Source of the DNA: Bremia lactucae
Lineage: Eukaryota; Oomycota; Peronosporomycetes; Peronosporales; Peronosporaceae
Length of the DNA: 56,781 nt
NCBI RefSeq assembly: GCF_004359215.1
Contig: NC_090618.1
Location: 2,889,560-2,946,340 of the forward strand
Reading direction: 5' to 3'
Position numbers and translations under genes: made by a program. How positions within the stretch are numbered: the first letter of the stretch is position 1; each line of letters opens with the position of its first letter. Positions 29,990-42,890 of the stretch are shown here, piece after piece. The notes beneath the pieces are model-generated. The model was not told the DNA's origin and did no database searches. It saw only the letters and a program-made list of their open reading frames with translations.

Positions 29990-31640
29990 TGATTGTGGTT
30001 AGATACTGGTATTGACGCTTGCGACTACGTCGCTTTAAACGTTTCGTCACGTGAAACTGAAAGTTCCCATGCTCGTCGAGCAACGCAGAATGGGACCGAC
30101 ATATCAAAGAAGTCCATCTTGGCTTTTAAGCACGAGGTGCAACTTCTCCATGATAATCTTGCAAGAATGGAGAGCACCCTTGACGCGATTTAAAATAATT
30201 TGGTTCTTAAGCGTCTATAATCTCGTTAATAATAGGGCCAACAAATTTCCAGGACATTGCGATGATGCAAAAATCTGCGGCACATCCGCCTGTCTCGACT
30301 GAATCGCTTCCCAAAACCACATGGGAAGGATCTTGATATAGCTTGAGCAAGCCAACGTAGAACAATGGGTGTGTACGCAGCTTGCGCGAAAGTTTTAAGC
30401 GTAGGCCCTTTTTCGACATGACCGTGAATGGTCCAATATAGCTCGGACGCGATTTGATTTTGAAGACCGGCACTCCGTTCTTAAGGTGGCTCTTAGCGAT
30501 TCGTTAGACCTGGTCACCGACCTTATAAGAATCAGAACAACTTATGCCTTTACAACCCGCTCGTTTCTTTTTTTTGTCTTGGCTATCAGCCATTGTGTCA
30601 CGTATATGTCTTTAAGAAAGTGAATCGCGTTGCGAGAAACTCGCCTTGTTATGGGCAGTAACAGGGCTAATATCATTAAGCCGACCGGCTATTTTCTCTC
30701 ACCAAGCCATGAACCACATTGTGGTAGAGCAAACGGAATGCGTGGGTGGGCGAGATCTCATTCACATAAAAAGGAGTTAAGCCTGTTGAGGCATGTACAG
30801 CGTTATCAACCGCAACACAACAATCGGGAGCATTATGCTCCAGAGCTTTGGTACATGCTGCGCAGACTGTCTTCAATAACGCGATTGCCACGTTCGGTCT
30901 GCGGATGGTTCGCTGTGAACATGTCCGATCTGGTGCCAAGCACTTCAAAGATCAACTTCTAGAACGTGCCAGTGAAACAGGGATCTCTACCAGAGACAAA
31001 TTTTACTGGCGAAAGTGTTGTCGAAACATGCGACCAATAAACAGCTTTACTGTACCTTCACCGTCAATTGTATCCGGCACAGCCGCTAAGTGATACATTT
31101 CGCTAATTACTCAACAAAGACCACGATGTACGTGTTGCCATCCGATTCTATCGGTAAGCCAAACACAAAATCCTGACTGATGGGCAAGCACCCCATGGTA
31201 CGGTCAAACTGGTAAGCGGTGCCGTTGCATGTGCCAAGAGTTCAAGCTGTTGCCAGGTTTCACATTGCGAGCATAGATGCTTTCCATTACATAATTTGTG
31301 TAATGGGACACACTCCGGTTGTTAAACCGTTAATGTCCTAACAGAGCAGCAAATGTGGTCATGGCCATTTCTAAGCTCGGTAGTAGAGCCACTCGCATGT
31401 ATGAGGTCTATCGATGTCGCATTTCCCTCGTGCGGTTCGCTAAAACAACAACTAACTCGTATGTATGCAACGACTGATCAGGCTTTTCGCAGCCGATCGC
31501 AATTCTTATCGGCCTGTCGGAGTAAACGGATCTGGGGACACTGTTCAGGAGTTGAAAACTCGTATTGCCGCTATGCATCAAGACTCGTTGCAACTTCTCA
31601 TTTGACGGCTATCGGTCAGATCAAGTTATAAAGAACTCCT
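29990..31640 (-). pseudogene. Gypsy integrase remnant with C-terminal segment
   Basis: The - strand reads YIGPFTVMSKKGLRLKL and LRTHPLFYVGLLKLYQDPS, the end of Gypsy integrase. Further right come DNAVHASTGLTPFYVNEISP and SQCETW-like zinc-binding debris. The same pieces in the same order occur at 39335-40637. Many stops and frameshifts make it a relic. The + strand frame at 29764-30193 is opposite it. Confidence 0.7.
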
Positions 31641-31685
31641 ACGCCTTTCCACGCACCTCTGCTCTGTCTTTCAAATGAAGATTCA

Positions 31686-33780
31686 ATGTTTTCAACGTTC
31701 ATTGCTCCCGCCCAGGCACTGTCTGGTACAAATGTGCGCCTGCTTCACGCTACCAGCCTACTCCGGCTGCTGTTTCATCGGCGTCGTCGATTCCAGAGCA
31801 ATCTGCCTCTCCGACGTGAGGCTCTCCGGCCACGATGCCTATGCATCCTCGGAAATCTAATTGAATGCGATTATGACGAAATCATTAGCTTCCTATCATG
31901 GAGGCCAGAATGTAGCCGCTAACGTTCAAGTGGGTCCTCAGCCTCCAGCCGTTACTACCTTCTTGTACGGAACCGCATCCTGACACGCGTCCAACGATGG
32001 CTGACGTGCTTGGTTGGCAACAATATTATCTTCGCCGCGATCACGCTGAAGCCGACGTCGCTCGTCGTCGTGTGGAGACTCTCAAGCCTCTCGCAAACGA
32101 GATCGAACGGATCGAACAGCAGTATACTGCTGATGGAGATTGGTCGTTTATAGCGCCTCGTAACAACCACGCCCGGTCATACGTTCTTCCCCCCGTGCTA
32201 AGTATGACATGATTATTGCTACTGGCCGGACGCTCGTGCATACCTCTCTTCAGAAGATTGTGGGGTCACTCTCAGGTAAACACCACGGCAACACCTCGCT
32301 CGAGGACAGCCTATTGAGTGGATTCTGGCGCATCACACGCGTCTTCTCCACCCCAACACCCTACATTGTTTACTGAGGTCGGAGGTTTGTCCACACTGCA
32401 TAAAACTTTGGGAAGAGGTACAGTGGCAGGGACCCTTCCTGGATACACTCGAAGCTCTGTCAAACCTTGATGGCGTCAGCCCGGTTAATCCTCGGTCTTA
32501 CAACTTCGGGCCGTTAATGGGGATATTGTAGTTCTAGTCGGCGGACTAGCTACTCGCTGCTAAGCCTGTCTCATTCTTGACATCGTGGATCAATATTACT
32601 GCTCTCACAGTGAACACCAATGGCATTAAGCAGAATGGGCCTTCCTTTGTCAAGAATTTGCTCTCTCACTTAGTCTCTCTACAAAAGACTAAGCTTGCGG
32701 ACATCAGACACGATGCAAAATATAAATTTCAGCTTGACGCTAGTTTTACTCACCGCTTGTTCTCGAGTGACCTTATTTCTCGACTGCATCGCTCCACACA
32801 AGGACGGCGCAACGGATTAATCACTTTTCTTTGAGCTGACTTTCCAGGATTCTTTCGGCTGCTGAGGTCTCCCACCTGATTGTCTTGGGCCAATGTCTTG
32901 TCGTGAAAGTATTGGTTGATGAGATGCCTATCTATCTTCACAATATGTATACACCGGCGGACAGTCAGGACAAACATTAATTTTCTCGAGTTTGGACACT
33001 GAAGTGCTCAAAGATTATGCACCTCATCTTGTGTTGGGGGATCTGAACACCCCGCTAGACCTACAGCTCGACTCCTCCTGTTCTGATCTGAGAAATGACC
33101 AAGGCCGGTTTTGTGTCGAGTGCATTTATCCTTAGGCAACTCGCACAGTAAGGTTTCAGGAAATGCATATCTAAATTCAATCAAATCCTATTATAAAGAA
33201 TTTGTGTACTAAGATTCCCAGGGTTGGGACGTAAGACGTTTTATCCGAGTCTTCTCATCGAGGACATTTTCGTCCATCGATGAGCTGATGAGAATTCGCT
33301 CCTTCTCAAGAAATACTATTTCGACCGAATATCGGCCACATACTTGTCATCTGTGACAAGTACGCTGATCTGCTTGACTGTACCACTACGCATATACGCA
33401 AGTACCGTCGCTTCTAGCATTGAAAATTGAATCATCTTCAAAGTTGACTTCGGAGCGCTAGCAGATCAAGTGTATAAGCGCCAACACTTAATCTATTGTC
33501 TACTAAGACATTTACTGTCTCAGTTCCCTCTTTGGGACTTACTTCTAATGGCACCTGTGCACCTTTGACTTAATCCGGCTGGCTCGCCTAACGACCGAAC
33601 TCATGCATTCGACCGCTTTATATCCAATGTCACTCAAATGTGTGAAAATTTTACGCGTTGCGTGATAGCCATCATGGGGGGCTTGAAAGCTCCTTCCTTC
33701 TTCCTTCAACATGTTAGATGGAACGTGCGTAGCTATTCAACTAAGCGATGTGCCTCCATGCGCGACGCCTAATTGTGTCT
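31686..33780 (+). pseudogene. LINE remnant with endonuclease segments
   Basis: The + strand, in several frames, has ITALTVNTNG and SLQKTKLADIRHD near 32577-32710 and LVLGDLNTPLDLQLDSS near 33035-33080. These match the N-terminal and GDxN blocks of APE-type endonucleases of non-LTR retrotransposons. Flanking sequence to 33780 continues with stop-riddled pol-like text. The left limit, taken from weaker frames around 31686-32520, is uncertain. Confidence 0.55.
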
Positions 33781-34000
33781 TGTAACGATTCGCGAGGTTG
33801 ATCTAAATTTAAATCAACCAATCAATAGAACTAATTAATTGCGTCAATATTACCAAATTTTGCAATATTGAAATTACTTTGTCAAAACTAATAAAAGCAA
33901 TAAAAAATTTGTGCTTCTTTATTTATTTTCTCTCATAAGAAATGATATTCATTTTTCCTCTTGTATGAAATAAAATGTGTGTACGGGACACCCCGTTGCA
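33781..34000 (+). repeat. 220-bp LTR of a third family
   Basis: TGTAACGATTCG to ACACCCCGTTGCA. Its body (AGGTTGAT, AATATTACCAAATTT, ACTTCTT/TGCTTCTT blocks) matches the reverse complement of 51415-51623 with many differences. No target duplication visible. Confidence 0.55.
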
Positions 34001-34980
34001 CTGCTGCTAACATGTTTTGTGAAAGACACGCTTGACCGATGCTTTGCTATTTAGGGGTTGACGTTGTGAAGGGAAAAGTATTTTCTGTCATGACACCCGT
34101 GGTCGCGTCTTTATAATACCGGCAAGGTAATCGACCAAAGAGAGGGACTTTGTTCGTGCGTAAAATTGTAAAATATGCTTTTTCGATCTTGCCGCAAGCC
34201 CAAAACTTCGGTTTGACGATCCACCTTGCGGATGCACTGGCGTTTTGAAGGGCGCTTCATTTCACAGTCTCCAAGTAAGAATTATCATGACCTGATTTGG
34301 AGGGGTTTCCTGCATTTGGAATCCACATGCGGTGAAGGGATTTCCTGAGGGTCCATTTTCCAAAAGTTGGCCCTCACTTTATGTTTTCTCGGACCAACGA
34401 GTATAGATGCATGGGTTATCTCAATTTTGCTACGCTTAAATGTGCAGTAGGCTTTCCACATATAATATGTTTATGTAGTTTTGTTAAGGCTCGATCTGCT
34501 CTTCCAAGTTGCGAGTTTGACTAGTAAATTGGATGATCACAGCTCCCCTTTTTAATAACATATTACCAACAGACGGGGAGGGGTGTGGCAATACCAAAAG
34601 GGGTATGAGGCTATACCAGTTCCCCCTTTAAGAAACATCTATATAAATAGGTAACCGGTATAGGCACCCGCGCGGGCCGACAAACAATGTCCTGGAATTG
34701 ATAACATGGAGACATTCAGTCCAGTGCAACGAAGTGTTGTTTCGGCGCGCGCGGAAAGATTGCTGCATTTGCGTTTTTTTAGTGGGGCAGGGTTTGAATT
34801 CGTCTCCTACAAGTCACCAAAGCGGTCCTTACCAATCCTAACGTGTTTTAGTACCACCCATGTCGATAAAAAGTTATGCGGTGAGGCTTACGAAGCGGCG
34901 CGAAAGCTATATAAGTTGATATTTTAAAACGAAGTTAATTTTAAGTGGTACATTAAAGGTGTTATCGATTAACAAATAGT
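34001..34980. other. Repeat-derived region, no intact gene
   Basis: It contains a TATATAAATAGG box at about 34642 and a 73-codon frame from 34706 without recognised similarity. It may be the 5' leader of the Copia piece that follows. Otherwise nothing is supported. Confidence 0.4.
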
Positions 34981-35175
34981 TTGTGAAGTTACTTGCAATG
35001 AAGTTCTTAAAATTAGCACCAAGCTCAGCAGCATCGGCGCCGAGATGGAGGACGAAGCCGTAGCTATTTGCTTGCTTCGCAGTCTGCCCAAGAGCTATGA
35101 GAACGTCGTACTCAATCTGGAGATGAGCAATACCGAGCTCCGTTCTCAGGGTGTTGTTGGAACTCAGCCGTGACT
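34981..35175 (+). pseudogene. Copia gag fragment
   Basis: The + strand reads [20 protein letters not shown], then [13 protein letters not shown] and ELRSQGVV, the usual sequence of the UBN2-type gag segment of Copia elements. Frames before and after are broken. Confidence 0.7.
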
Positions 35176-35219
35176 TTGTGTAGGCAGCTCACACTGTGTC
35201 CAATAAAAGATAGCAAACT

Positions 35220-36963
35220 GAAACTCGAGGATCGTGCGTAAGAATTTATCAGAGATCGAGCGTATCCCGCGCTTGTAAAAGAGTTGGAGGTTCCCGTACA
35301 CAGCAGTGAGCACCCCCAGTGGTATGCTCTGGGAATGGCTAGTGATGCCTCAGGGGCTTAGTAACGCCCCTGCAACATTCAACAGATGTGTAACAAATCT
35401 GTTGAGACCGGTGCGGGATTTTGCACCGAGTTATTTCGACGATGTATTCGTCCATAGCCAAGCCATGGACGGAAATACGGACGTGGAAGTTCATAAAACT
35501 CACGTTCTTCAGGTTCTACACTTATGCGAAAGCATAAACTGTACGCAAATCTCAAGAAGTGAATATTCGCTGCAAGCGAAATACCACTTCTTGGGTGCAT
35601 CGTCGGTAAACACAGCGTGCGCCCTGATCCCGAAAATGTCAAGGTAATTACTGACTGGCCAATTCCAGTCGATGTCAAGGGACTTAGAAAGTTTCTTGGT
35701 TTAGCGGCGTACTTGCACAAGTACTCTCGCAATTATGCCGAGATAATAGTTCATCGCTCTCGTCTCTTGAGAAAAGACGAGAAATGGTTATGGAACGCTA
35801 ATTGTCAGCGTTCGTTTGAAGGTACCAAGCCAAGCTTGATGCAATCGCCCATCTTGGCGATTGCAGATCAAGACAGACCATTCTATGTGGTTTGTGACGC
35901 CAGCGATTTCGCAATCGGCTGCGCGTTAATGCAAAACGATACAGACGGCGCGGAGGCCCATCGGAAAACACGCGCCCCTGGCGCCTGTAAATCGATTGCA
36001 AAACGTCTATCGCGTCACGCATCTCAATAGAGATGCGAGCCCTTCCCCAGGGCGAAGAAAGGGAATAGACATCCCCTTTTACCCTCTTCGAGTTGTCTAC
36101 ACAACACGGACAGGGATCACCCCACGTGAGGCATGGAAGTCCAGCCTCACGTGACAACCGATGCAATTTATACCTTGCACTGGTTAAAGTTCGTTTTTCA
36201 AACTTAACGCCAATCGCGTTAAGTCGTTGAAGCGAGGCTTCGCGTCCAATGTCTTTGACATTGCGAATGAACGCGCTCCAGGCTTACATAAGCGCGACTT
36301 ATCTCGCTTATTGTTACTACTATACGATCGATGCTTAAGAAAAGCATCGAGATATAAATCTTCTTTAGCGCAAAAGTTCTTCGCGCTGGATCAAGGTCAT
36401 GTAGCTCTGTCGCAATAAATAAGGGATATTTATCGTGAGGAGTTGTCTCTTCAGCCAAGCTATTGACTAGCCGTTCGGGCAAAACTACGGCTTCTTCTTA
36501 GGAGCAAGACGAGACATTTTATTGTCTACGCTCCCCTGAGCGGTATATACTGAAGCAGGGGTACCACAAGAACTTTTATTACGATGGCTTGTGCCATGTT
36601 CATCACCACGCACAGAAATATGTGCGAATGACGGCAGGGAGACGGTGCTGGCGATAAGGAATCATCCTCATCGTCGGAACCAAACAAACTATAGCGAATG
36701 CTATTAGCACGTCCATCCGATTGAGCCCCCTCATTTGAAGGCCTTTTATCAGCCGCCAGAGGATGATCAGGCGACTGTTCTGTTCTCGCCAGTCGCAATA
36801 CGCATGGACTTGTTAGCCATGCGATAAAATTGAAAATGATGGTTCTGACCAATCAAATCGTTTTAATTAAGTGGTCGCTTCTTAGGGCTCACGGTTCCGG
36901 GGACCCATAGTGACCACTCTAATAAATGACATTCAGAGCGATTGTCTTATAAGGGAGGGGTGA
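35220..36963 (+). pseudogene. Gypsy reverse transcriptase remnant and 3' internal region
   Basis: The + strand carries MLWEWLVMPQGLSNAPATFN, then YFDDVFVHSQ (the YxDD catalytic block of RT). After a frame change come WPIPVDVKGLRKFLGLAAYL, YYV-type connection and FYVVCDASDFAIGCAL of RNase H. After about 36030 the coding match stops; 36031-36963 is the 3' untranslated interior. It ends in AAGGGAGGGGTGA, a polypurine tract in front of the LTR at 36964. Integrase is missing. Frameshifts make it inactive. Confidence 0.8.
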
Positions 36964-37450
36964 TGTAGCGGGGTGTAATGTCACATTAAATTAACACTTA
37001 AAGGTTGTTTATTAACATAATATTAAAACAATTAATAATATTTGGAGAATATTACTTTACATAATAATATTCGGAAGCTTATCCATTGATAGATATAGGC
37101 CATTATATCTACGTGCTCCGCGGTAAGCTTATCATTGGTAGATATAGGCCATTATATATACTTGCTCCGCGGTCCAGTCAGCACTGGACGCACGCAAAGA
37201 GATAGATAGATAAGACTTTACTACATGTTTTGTATTAGTTTATAATTAAATTAGTATTAAACAGATAGAAACAGAAGAGCTTAATTATATTAAATACAGT
37301 TTACTTTTAACTCTCTTTACAGCAAGTGTTTAAAAAGAGTCTTTCTTTGCACGTACTAGTGGACGTGAAGTGACGTGAGGCTCCACTCGCACTGAAGCAG
37401 CGAGAAGTGGACTTGTACTGAATCAGAACAAGTCGGCAGTGCCCCGTTTA
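36964..37450 (+). repeat. Gypsy family A 3' LTR with internal 50-bp duplication
   Basis: Starts TGTAGCGGGGTG and ends near CAGTGCCCCGTTTAA, a decayed version of CCCCGTTACA. It matches 20481-20930. A 50-bp unit (AAGCTTATC...CTCCGCGGT) is repeated at 37075-37124 and 37125-37173, present once in the other copies. The right end abuts the next element. Confidence 0.7.
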
Positions 37451-37502
37451 ATGAGGGGCCTTCGCATACTTTACGTACACTACGTGAAGAGGAAGGTTTT
37501 TA

Positions 37503-37984
37503 TATCGGAGCTACCTCGCTCCTAAAGTCAGAGGAAGACTTTCAGACTCAGAGAGTCACTTAGTTCTATGGAAATAATGGGTTTAACAACTCAGGGAGTC
37601 GTACAAGCTATCCAAGCTTAAGGAATCCTAGTTCAAGGGATTCAGGAGTTTGTAAAACCAAGTGGCAACTAGTGCCCAAGAGGATATACCTTAGAAAGGC
37701 TTCTATTTCTTACAGATCAATGCGCAAGCCTTGGGAAGGCACTTAATGCTTTAAGATCAAAAGGGGAACTGAACTTTATTGAATTATTTAAATCTAAAAA
37801 CCTTACTCTAGCTAATTAAAATAGATTTTGGCCGTCTGTTTTACATCTGGCGGCGACCACATTTATATCCCATGTTAAATGTGATTTAAGTAACTAACTA
37901 TTTTAAAATTTGATAAAAAGGTATTTTACCCATAAAGAAATGTACCACAATAACGGCTCTCTAACCGATGTGTACCCCATTACA
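37503..37984 (-). repeat. 3' LTR of the chromodomain Gypsy
   Basis: On the - strand it starts TGTAATGGGGTACAC at 37984, directly after a polypurine tract (GGGGGAGGGTG), and ends about 37503. The part 37503-37859 matches 44608-44966. Its left end has decayed. Confidence 0.75.
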
Positions 37985-38089
37985 CCCTCCCCCATCAGAC
38001 TGTTGACACCGAGTGACAACATTCGCTTCATTTCCTCTTTGAGATTGGAGCCTAAACAGCTAACCTTTTGGTTGTGTTTTCCATTCCTT

Positions 38090-39010
38090 TGTCTAATGAC
38101 AATCAAGCGTGAGTCACAGACTCTGAGCACCTTCCTCGATGATGAGGGAATAATGGACTTTGAAAGTCACTTTCAATCAGAGGAGGGGGGAAAGAGCGGC
38201 GTTCGCTCACGCCTCCTCCTCCGTACGAACGTCGGCGAGCCCCAAATCCGTTCCCAAACGTGTAGCCGCTGATGTCTTAACTGCATTGAGTAGGACACGG
38301 GACCCAGAGTCTAACATCATTACGAATCCGCTAGATGAAGAGCAAATGCAGATAATCTTTATAGCGAAAAGAGCTCGTCGTCGAGCAGCCGAAATAGCGA
38401 AAGCTAAGGCTCATAGTGAATATAGATTCACTTCGCTTAGTGCGGACGAGCGTCTTAAAGAGATAGCGGGTCATAGCTTGGCCATCTGGATCTCAGGTGA
38501 CCCGGCGAGGACGACGGAGGAGATCGCTGCTCGCGACTCTCTTCATGAGCAATACTTTACGCCGAAAGTAATGGCGCGAAGCCAGTATTCTGACGCGTTT
38601 ACGTGATCAAGCCCGTGGGGCTTCGGTGACCTCCATGAGGGAAATTTCGATCGTTTTGTTTCCAAACGAAACAAGAACTGAAAACGAAGTCTCATTTGGG
38701 AAATGGGCTCACCGGGCCCGCAAACTCCGTAATATCTGGAATATTGGCGAGTCTGCGGATAGAGGTGATGTTCGTTCGGAATGGAAGCTTCGCTTCGACT
38801 TTTCTAAGCTCAAGGCCAAATCCAGTTACGTTCGGCGTTTATGCCACAAAACGAAGAAAGACCTGGCCAATATTTCAGTGCTTCGGTTGACCGTACAACC
38901 AAGGATCAAAGCCGCACTGAGGCTTTAGATCCACCTAATCCCACGTTTAGTGGTGAAAAGCGTCGTTTGACGCGAGTTAACCCTGAGCTTGGCGCTCAAA
39001 AACGTCAACG
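38090..39010 (+). other. Antisense frames in the 3' region of the Gypsy element
   Basis: The longest frame (38160-38606) reads LSRTRDPESNIITNPLDEEQ and KRARRRAAEIAKAKAHSEYR, a charged helical sequence. A second (38626-38928) follows. They lie between the chromodomain and the polypurine tract on the strand opposite to gag-pol. Such antisense frames are known in some plant Gypsy lineages. Whether they are translated is unknown. Confidence 0.4.
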
Positions 39011-39013
39011 CCG

Positions 39014-39538
39014 TTAGGGCAATCTTGCCCATAGAGGTACCTCGAACTCCCAAGAGTTTTTAGAAGAGATGTACCCTAGCCACTCCACCAGATACTGGTA
39101 TTGGCCTTCACGACGACGTTGCTTTAAAAGCTTCTCCACATGAAACCGAAGGTTCTCTCCGCGCATCAAGCAGCGCGGGGGCCGAAATTTCGGCGGAAGC
39201 ATTTGATACTCTACGTCACGAGGTGCAACTTCTTCGTGAAGTCCTTGCTCGGGTTGAGAGCTCTTTTGAGGCGGTTCGAGACCGTCTTTCGACGCTGGAA
39301 CGTCAGCAGCCTCGTTTAGAGGGCCAGCTGGATATCATAGGGAGGATGCAGCAATCTGCGGCACGACCGCCTGTCTCGGCGCAAGCGCCTTCAAGTCCAC
39401 GTGTGAAGGGTCCCGATATGGCTTAAGCAAGCCAACGTAAAACACTGGGTGTGTACGCAGCTTGCTAGGAAGGTTTAGCGTATAAGCTAGGCCCTTCTTG
39501 GCCATGACCGTAAATGGCCTAATAAAGCGCGGGCGCAA
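39014..39538 (-). pseudogene. Integrase C-terminus and chromodomain
   Basis: RFIRPFTVMAKKGLAYTLN, LRTHPVFYVGLLKPYRDPSH, then after a broken linker FHVEKLLKQRRREGQYQYLV, EWLGY, NSWEFEVPL. The last block is a chromodomain, which in related elements binds histone marks and guides integration. Confidence 0.75.
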
Positions 39539-39612
39539 TCCCTTTTTTTAAATTTGGACTTGAAGACCGCGGAAACGAAGTTGGTAGGTAGGTTTTTAGC
39601 GTTTAGTAAAAC

Positions 39613-40637
39613 TCAATCTTCGACCATATAAGAATTAATACAGCTTCTGCCTTTGGCATCCGCTTGTTCTTTTTGTTTGTCTTGGCTATCAGCCTTCGTA
39701 TCCCTTATATGTCTTAAGACACTAAATCGCGTTGCGAGAAACTCGCTTACTTGTTTCCGAACGGTAACAGGGCTGATAATAGCAAGCCTTTCGGCCAATT
39801 CTCCCCCACCAAGCCCTGTATTACGCAGTGTAATCGTTAGTGGAACGCGCGGGTGGGTAAGACCGTTTATGTAGAACGAAATTTGGCCTGTAGAGGCATG
39901 AACAGCGTTAATTAATGCAAATTTCAATACTGGGTTATGGAGCTCCAGCGCTTTGGTGTCTGAGCACACACGCTACGTAAAACGTCTTCAATGACGCGGT
40001 TGACACGTTCAATTTGACCATCGGTATGCGGATGGTCCGCAGTGGACATATCCAATCTGGTGCCAAGCACTCGGAAAATTGGTTTCCAAAATTTATTCGT
40101 GAAACGGGGATCCCGATCGGAGACAATTGCCACTGGCAACCCATGTTGTCGAAACACGCGATCGATAAACAGCTAAGCTAAACCCTCTCCATCATTGGAA
40201 TCCGGCACGGCCGCTAAGTGAGCCATTTTGCTCAAACGGTCAACAAAGACCACTACACTTCAGTTACCGGCTGAATCTTTCGGTAGCCTAAAAACAAAAT
40301 CCATACTAATGGACTCCCAGCATCCATTGGGAACGGGAAGACTCGCTAGTGGCGCAGCAGCATGTGCCGAGGGCTTAACCCGTTGGCACGTTTCGCATGT
40401 GCGAACATATGTGCTGACCCATTTATAAAGTTTGTGCCACCAATAACTCAGGCTGATTGACCCGTAGGTCTTTTCTCTACAGAGATGATCACCAAGGACA
40501 GTATAGTGTGCCTCATAGAGGATCCAGTACTTCAAATTCTCATCATGAGGAACAACGACACGCGGAGGGTCCGTAAAGTCTGTGCAACAAAGCAACATGT
40601 CGTTATCGATAGAAAATCGATGTAATCTTGCACGCAA
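39613..40637 (-). pseudogene. Gypsy integrase core and zinc-binding domain
   Basis: Zinc-binding H2C2 segment (LYEAHYTVLGDH ... CETCQRVKP), then MDFVFRLPKDS, VSDRDPRFTNKFW and DGQIERVNRVIEDVLR, which supply the D, D and E catalytic blocks. The reading frame changes at least twice. Confidence 0.8.
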
Positions 40638-40726
40638 ACGTGCCGGTAATGTAATACCCTTTAAGGCTCGTAGCAGAGCTAGACACTTTTCATCTTTGGC
40701 GTAAGCCGAACGGGTTAAATTCAGGA

Positions 40727-40972
40727 TTAGGTCGATAAAGGAGAAAGATCATAATCCGGCCTGCGTGATAATGCATCGGCCAAAGCATTTTGCTTGCCGG
40801 ATTTATACTTCACCTCGAAGTTGTATTCCGCAAACAAGGATAGCCATCTGGGCATTCTCTGTGAGAGATGAGGCGACTTAGTCGCCGTGGGTAATGACGC
40901 GTGATCTGTACAAATCACAAACGGCTTAGAGCCGAGTAGATAAACTCTGAATTTGACGATACCATACTTCAT
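40727..40972 (-). pseudogene. RNase H segment of Gypsy pol
   Basis: FVICTDHASL, WLSLFAEYNFEVKYKSGKQN and ALADALSRRPDY are the standard end of Gypsy RNase H. Confidence 0.8.
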
Positions 40973-41305
40973 AGCAATTAAGTCTTTGTCATGAACTGTA
41001 TAGTTCTTTTCCGCAGCTTTAACTGTCTAGACTCGATTGCAATAACACGTTCATGACCATCAACATCTGTTTGTAGCAGAGCACTGCCAACGGCAAAATC
41101 TGATGCGTCACAGACGACACTTTAAGGCCAATTTGGTTTTGGTAGTGCCAGAATCGGGGCATGGATAAGGCTATCCTTAAGTCCTCGAAAAGCATTTTTT
41201 TTGCTAGTCCAGTACCATTCTGTGTCGTTTTAGGAGATTAGATAATGGCCTAGCCATATCAGCGTGATTTTTGCTATATTTGAGTAAATAACTGGCGAGA
41301 CCCAA

Positions 41306-42204
41306 CTACTTACAAATATCGTTTTGGCTTTTAGGAACTGGCCGATATACTATGGCTTTTACCTTAGCGGGATCCGCTCTAAGGCCTCGCTTCCCAATAA
41401 AGCACCCTAAGAAAGGAACTTCTTTTGCGCCAAAAATGCATTTAGATGCATTGGCATACAATTTGTTTGTGCGCATGCGCTCGAGCACTGCTCGCAAATG
41501 GTCTAAATGGTTTTCCATATCCGACCGACCCTGCTCCGCACGACTATGGACAAAAATGTCATCGATATAAGTCTGTGCATAACCTCGATGAGGACGAAAC
41601 AGCTGCGTCACTAGACGATTAAATGTTGCCGGGGCGTTGGAAAGCCGTTGTGGCATAACCAGCCACTCCCATAACATGCCGCTTGGGGGTGCAAACCGCT
41701 GTAAGCAGGCTATCACTAGCTCGCATGAGCAATTGGTAGTACCCATCGACTAAGTTCAATGCACTGTACATTGAACATCCCACCTTTTTTGTTTTGAAGA
41801 ACATCCTTTCTAGGAATGGGGGTTTGTGCTCGTTTAGTGGCAGCATTAAGCTTATCATAAGCATGTACAATGCGCCATTAACCATTTGGCTTTTTGACAC
41901 AAATTGTCGGTGTTGAATGAGGAGATTTGCTCTCTCGTACCATTCCAGCCTCGTGCTTAGCACGGAAGAAATCGTCAATGACGTCACACTGCTCCCTTGG
42001 TAAAGGCCATTGTCTTGTGACACAATATTTGGTTCCCGGAACTAAGTCAATTTCATGACGAACACCTCTATCCGGAGGTAAAACAGATGGTGGGTTATTA
42101 CATACCACATCTTGGAATTCATTGATTAAAGGAATGAAAGGGATCCGTAGGATCTTTAAGGATCGATGACCCACCTCGCGCACTAAGTGCAGCTTTTTTG
42201 TCAT
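41306..42204 (-). pseudogene. Gypsy reverse transcriptase
   Basis: RHEIDLVPGTK, SPHSTPTICVKKPNG and, in a later frame, PSGMLWEWLVMPQRLSNAPA and TYIDDIFVHSRAEQ (YIDD catalytic motif intact), then FLGCFIGKRGLRADPAKVKA. A frame change near 41750 and another near 41900 break the protein. Confidence 0.85.
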
Positions 42205-42890
42205 CCAGGACAGCTTCGTCGAGAAAGGACGATGAGTTTAACTCAACCATAGGTCGGGTGACCACCATTTGAGATTAGTCACCAGCTTTTAAGGCTCGAC
42301 CGCACTCAACAATAGACATTGGGTCTTGCTCTAAAAGAGCATGCAACGAGGGGATTGCCGCAAGGCTAACTACCCCCTCAATGTTACCGGTTACGCCATT
42401 TACAAGCGTATGTACTTGCTCACACGTATGACTTTGTGAGGGTATACACGCTTCGTGTCCACCCTGTCTTGGAGTAAAGACAATACGCCTCTTAGAGACC
42501 GGGACATTCACGTCCCCGGGTTTTCCAGTCTGTATTGGTTCTATACAAGACATGGTGTCCAATTTGACATCCGACAAGGAGTTAGGTAACTCAACTTCCT
42601 TATCCAGCGAATGTTTACGTGTCGCTTAACGTGTATTAGGAGGGTTTGACCCAAAATGCCCAGGCGAACTGCCAATAGTGTCACTATTGACACTCAGTAT
42701 GGTGCCACCTCGGCCGGCCGTACTCGGTGGACTTAGACGTGCCACTCCACGTATCTTAGGGATGTTGCACCCTTGATGAATCGGCCTTAGGCCAACAATG
42801 CTTTCAGCATTTAGTGAATCGTTATTATAACGAGTGTCACTCGACGGAGTACGTGCCGTTCCACTTATTTCTGCTGAGGCGGGCTCAGAA

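Noticed and set aside
36219..36482. - strand frame as part of a second Gypsy gag
   Set aside because: No gag motif. It is antisense to the 3' region of the + strand Gypsy. Kept only as part of the antisense-frame finding.
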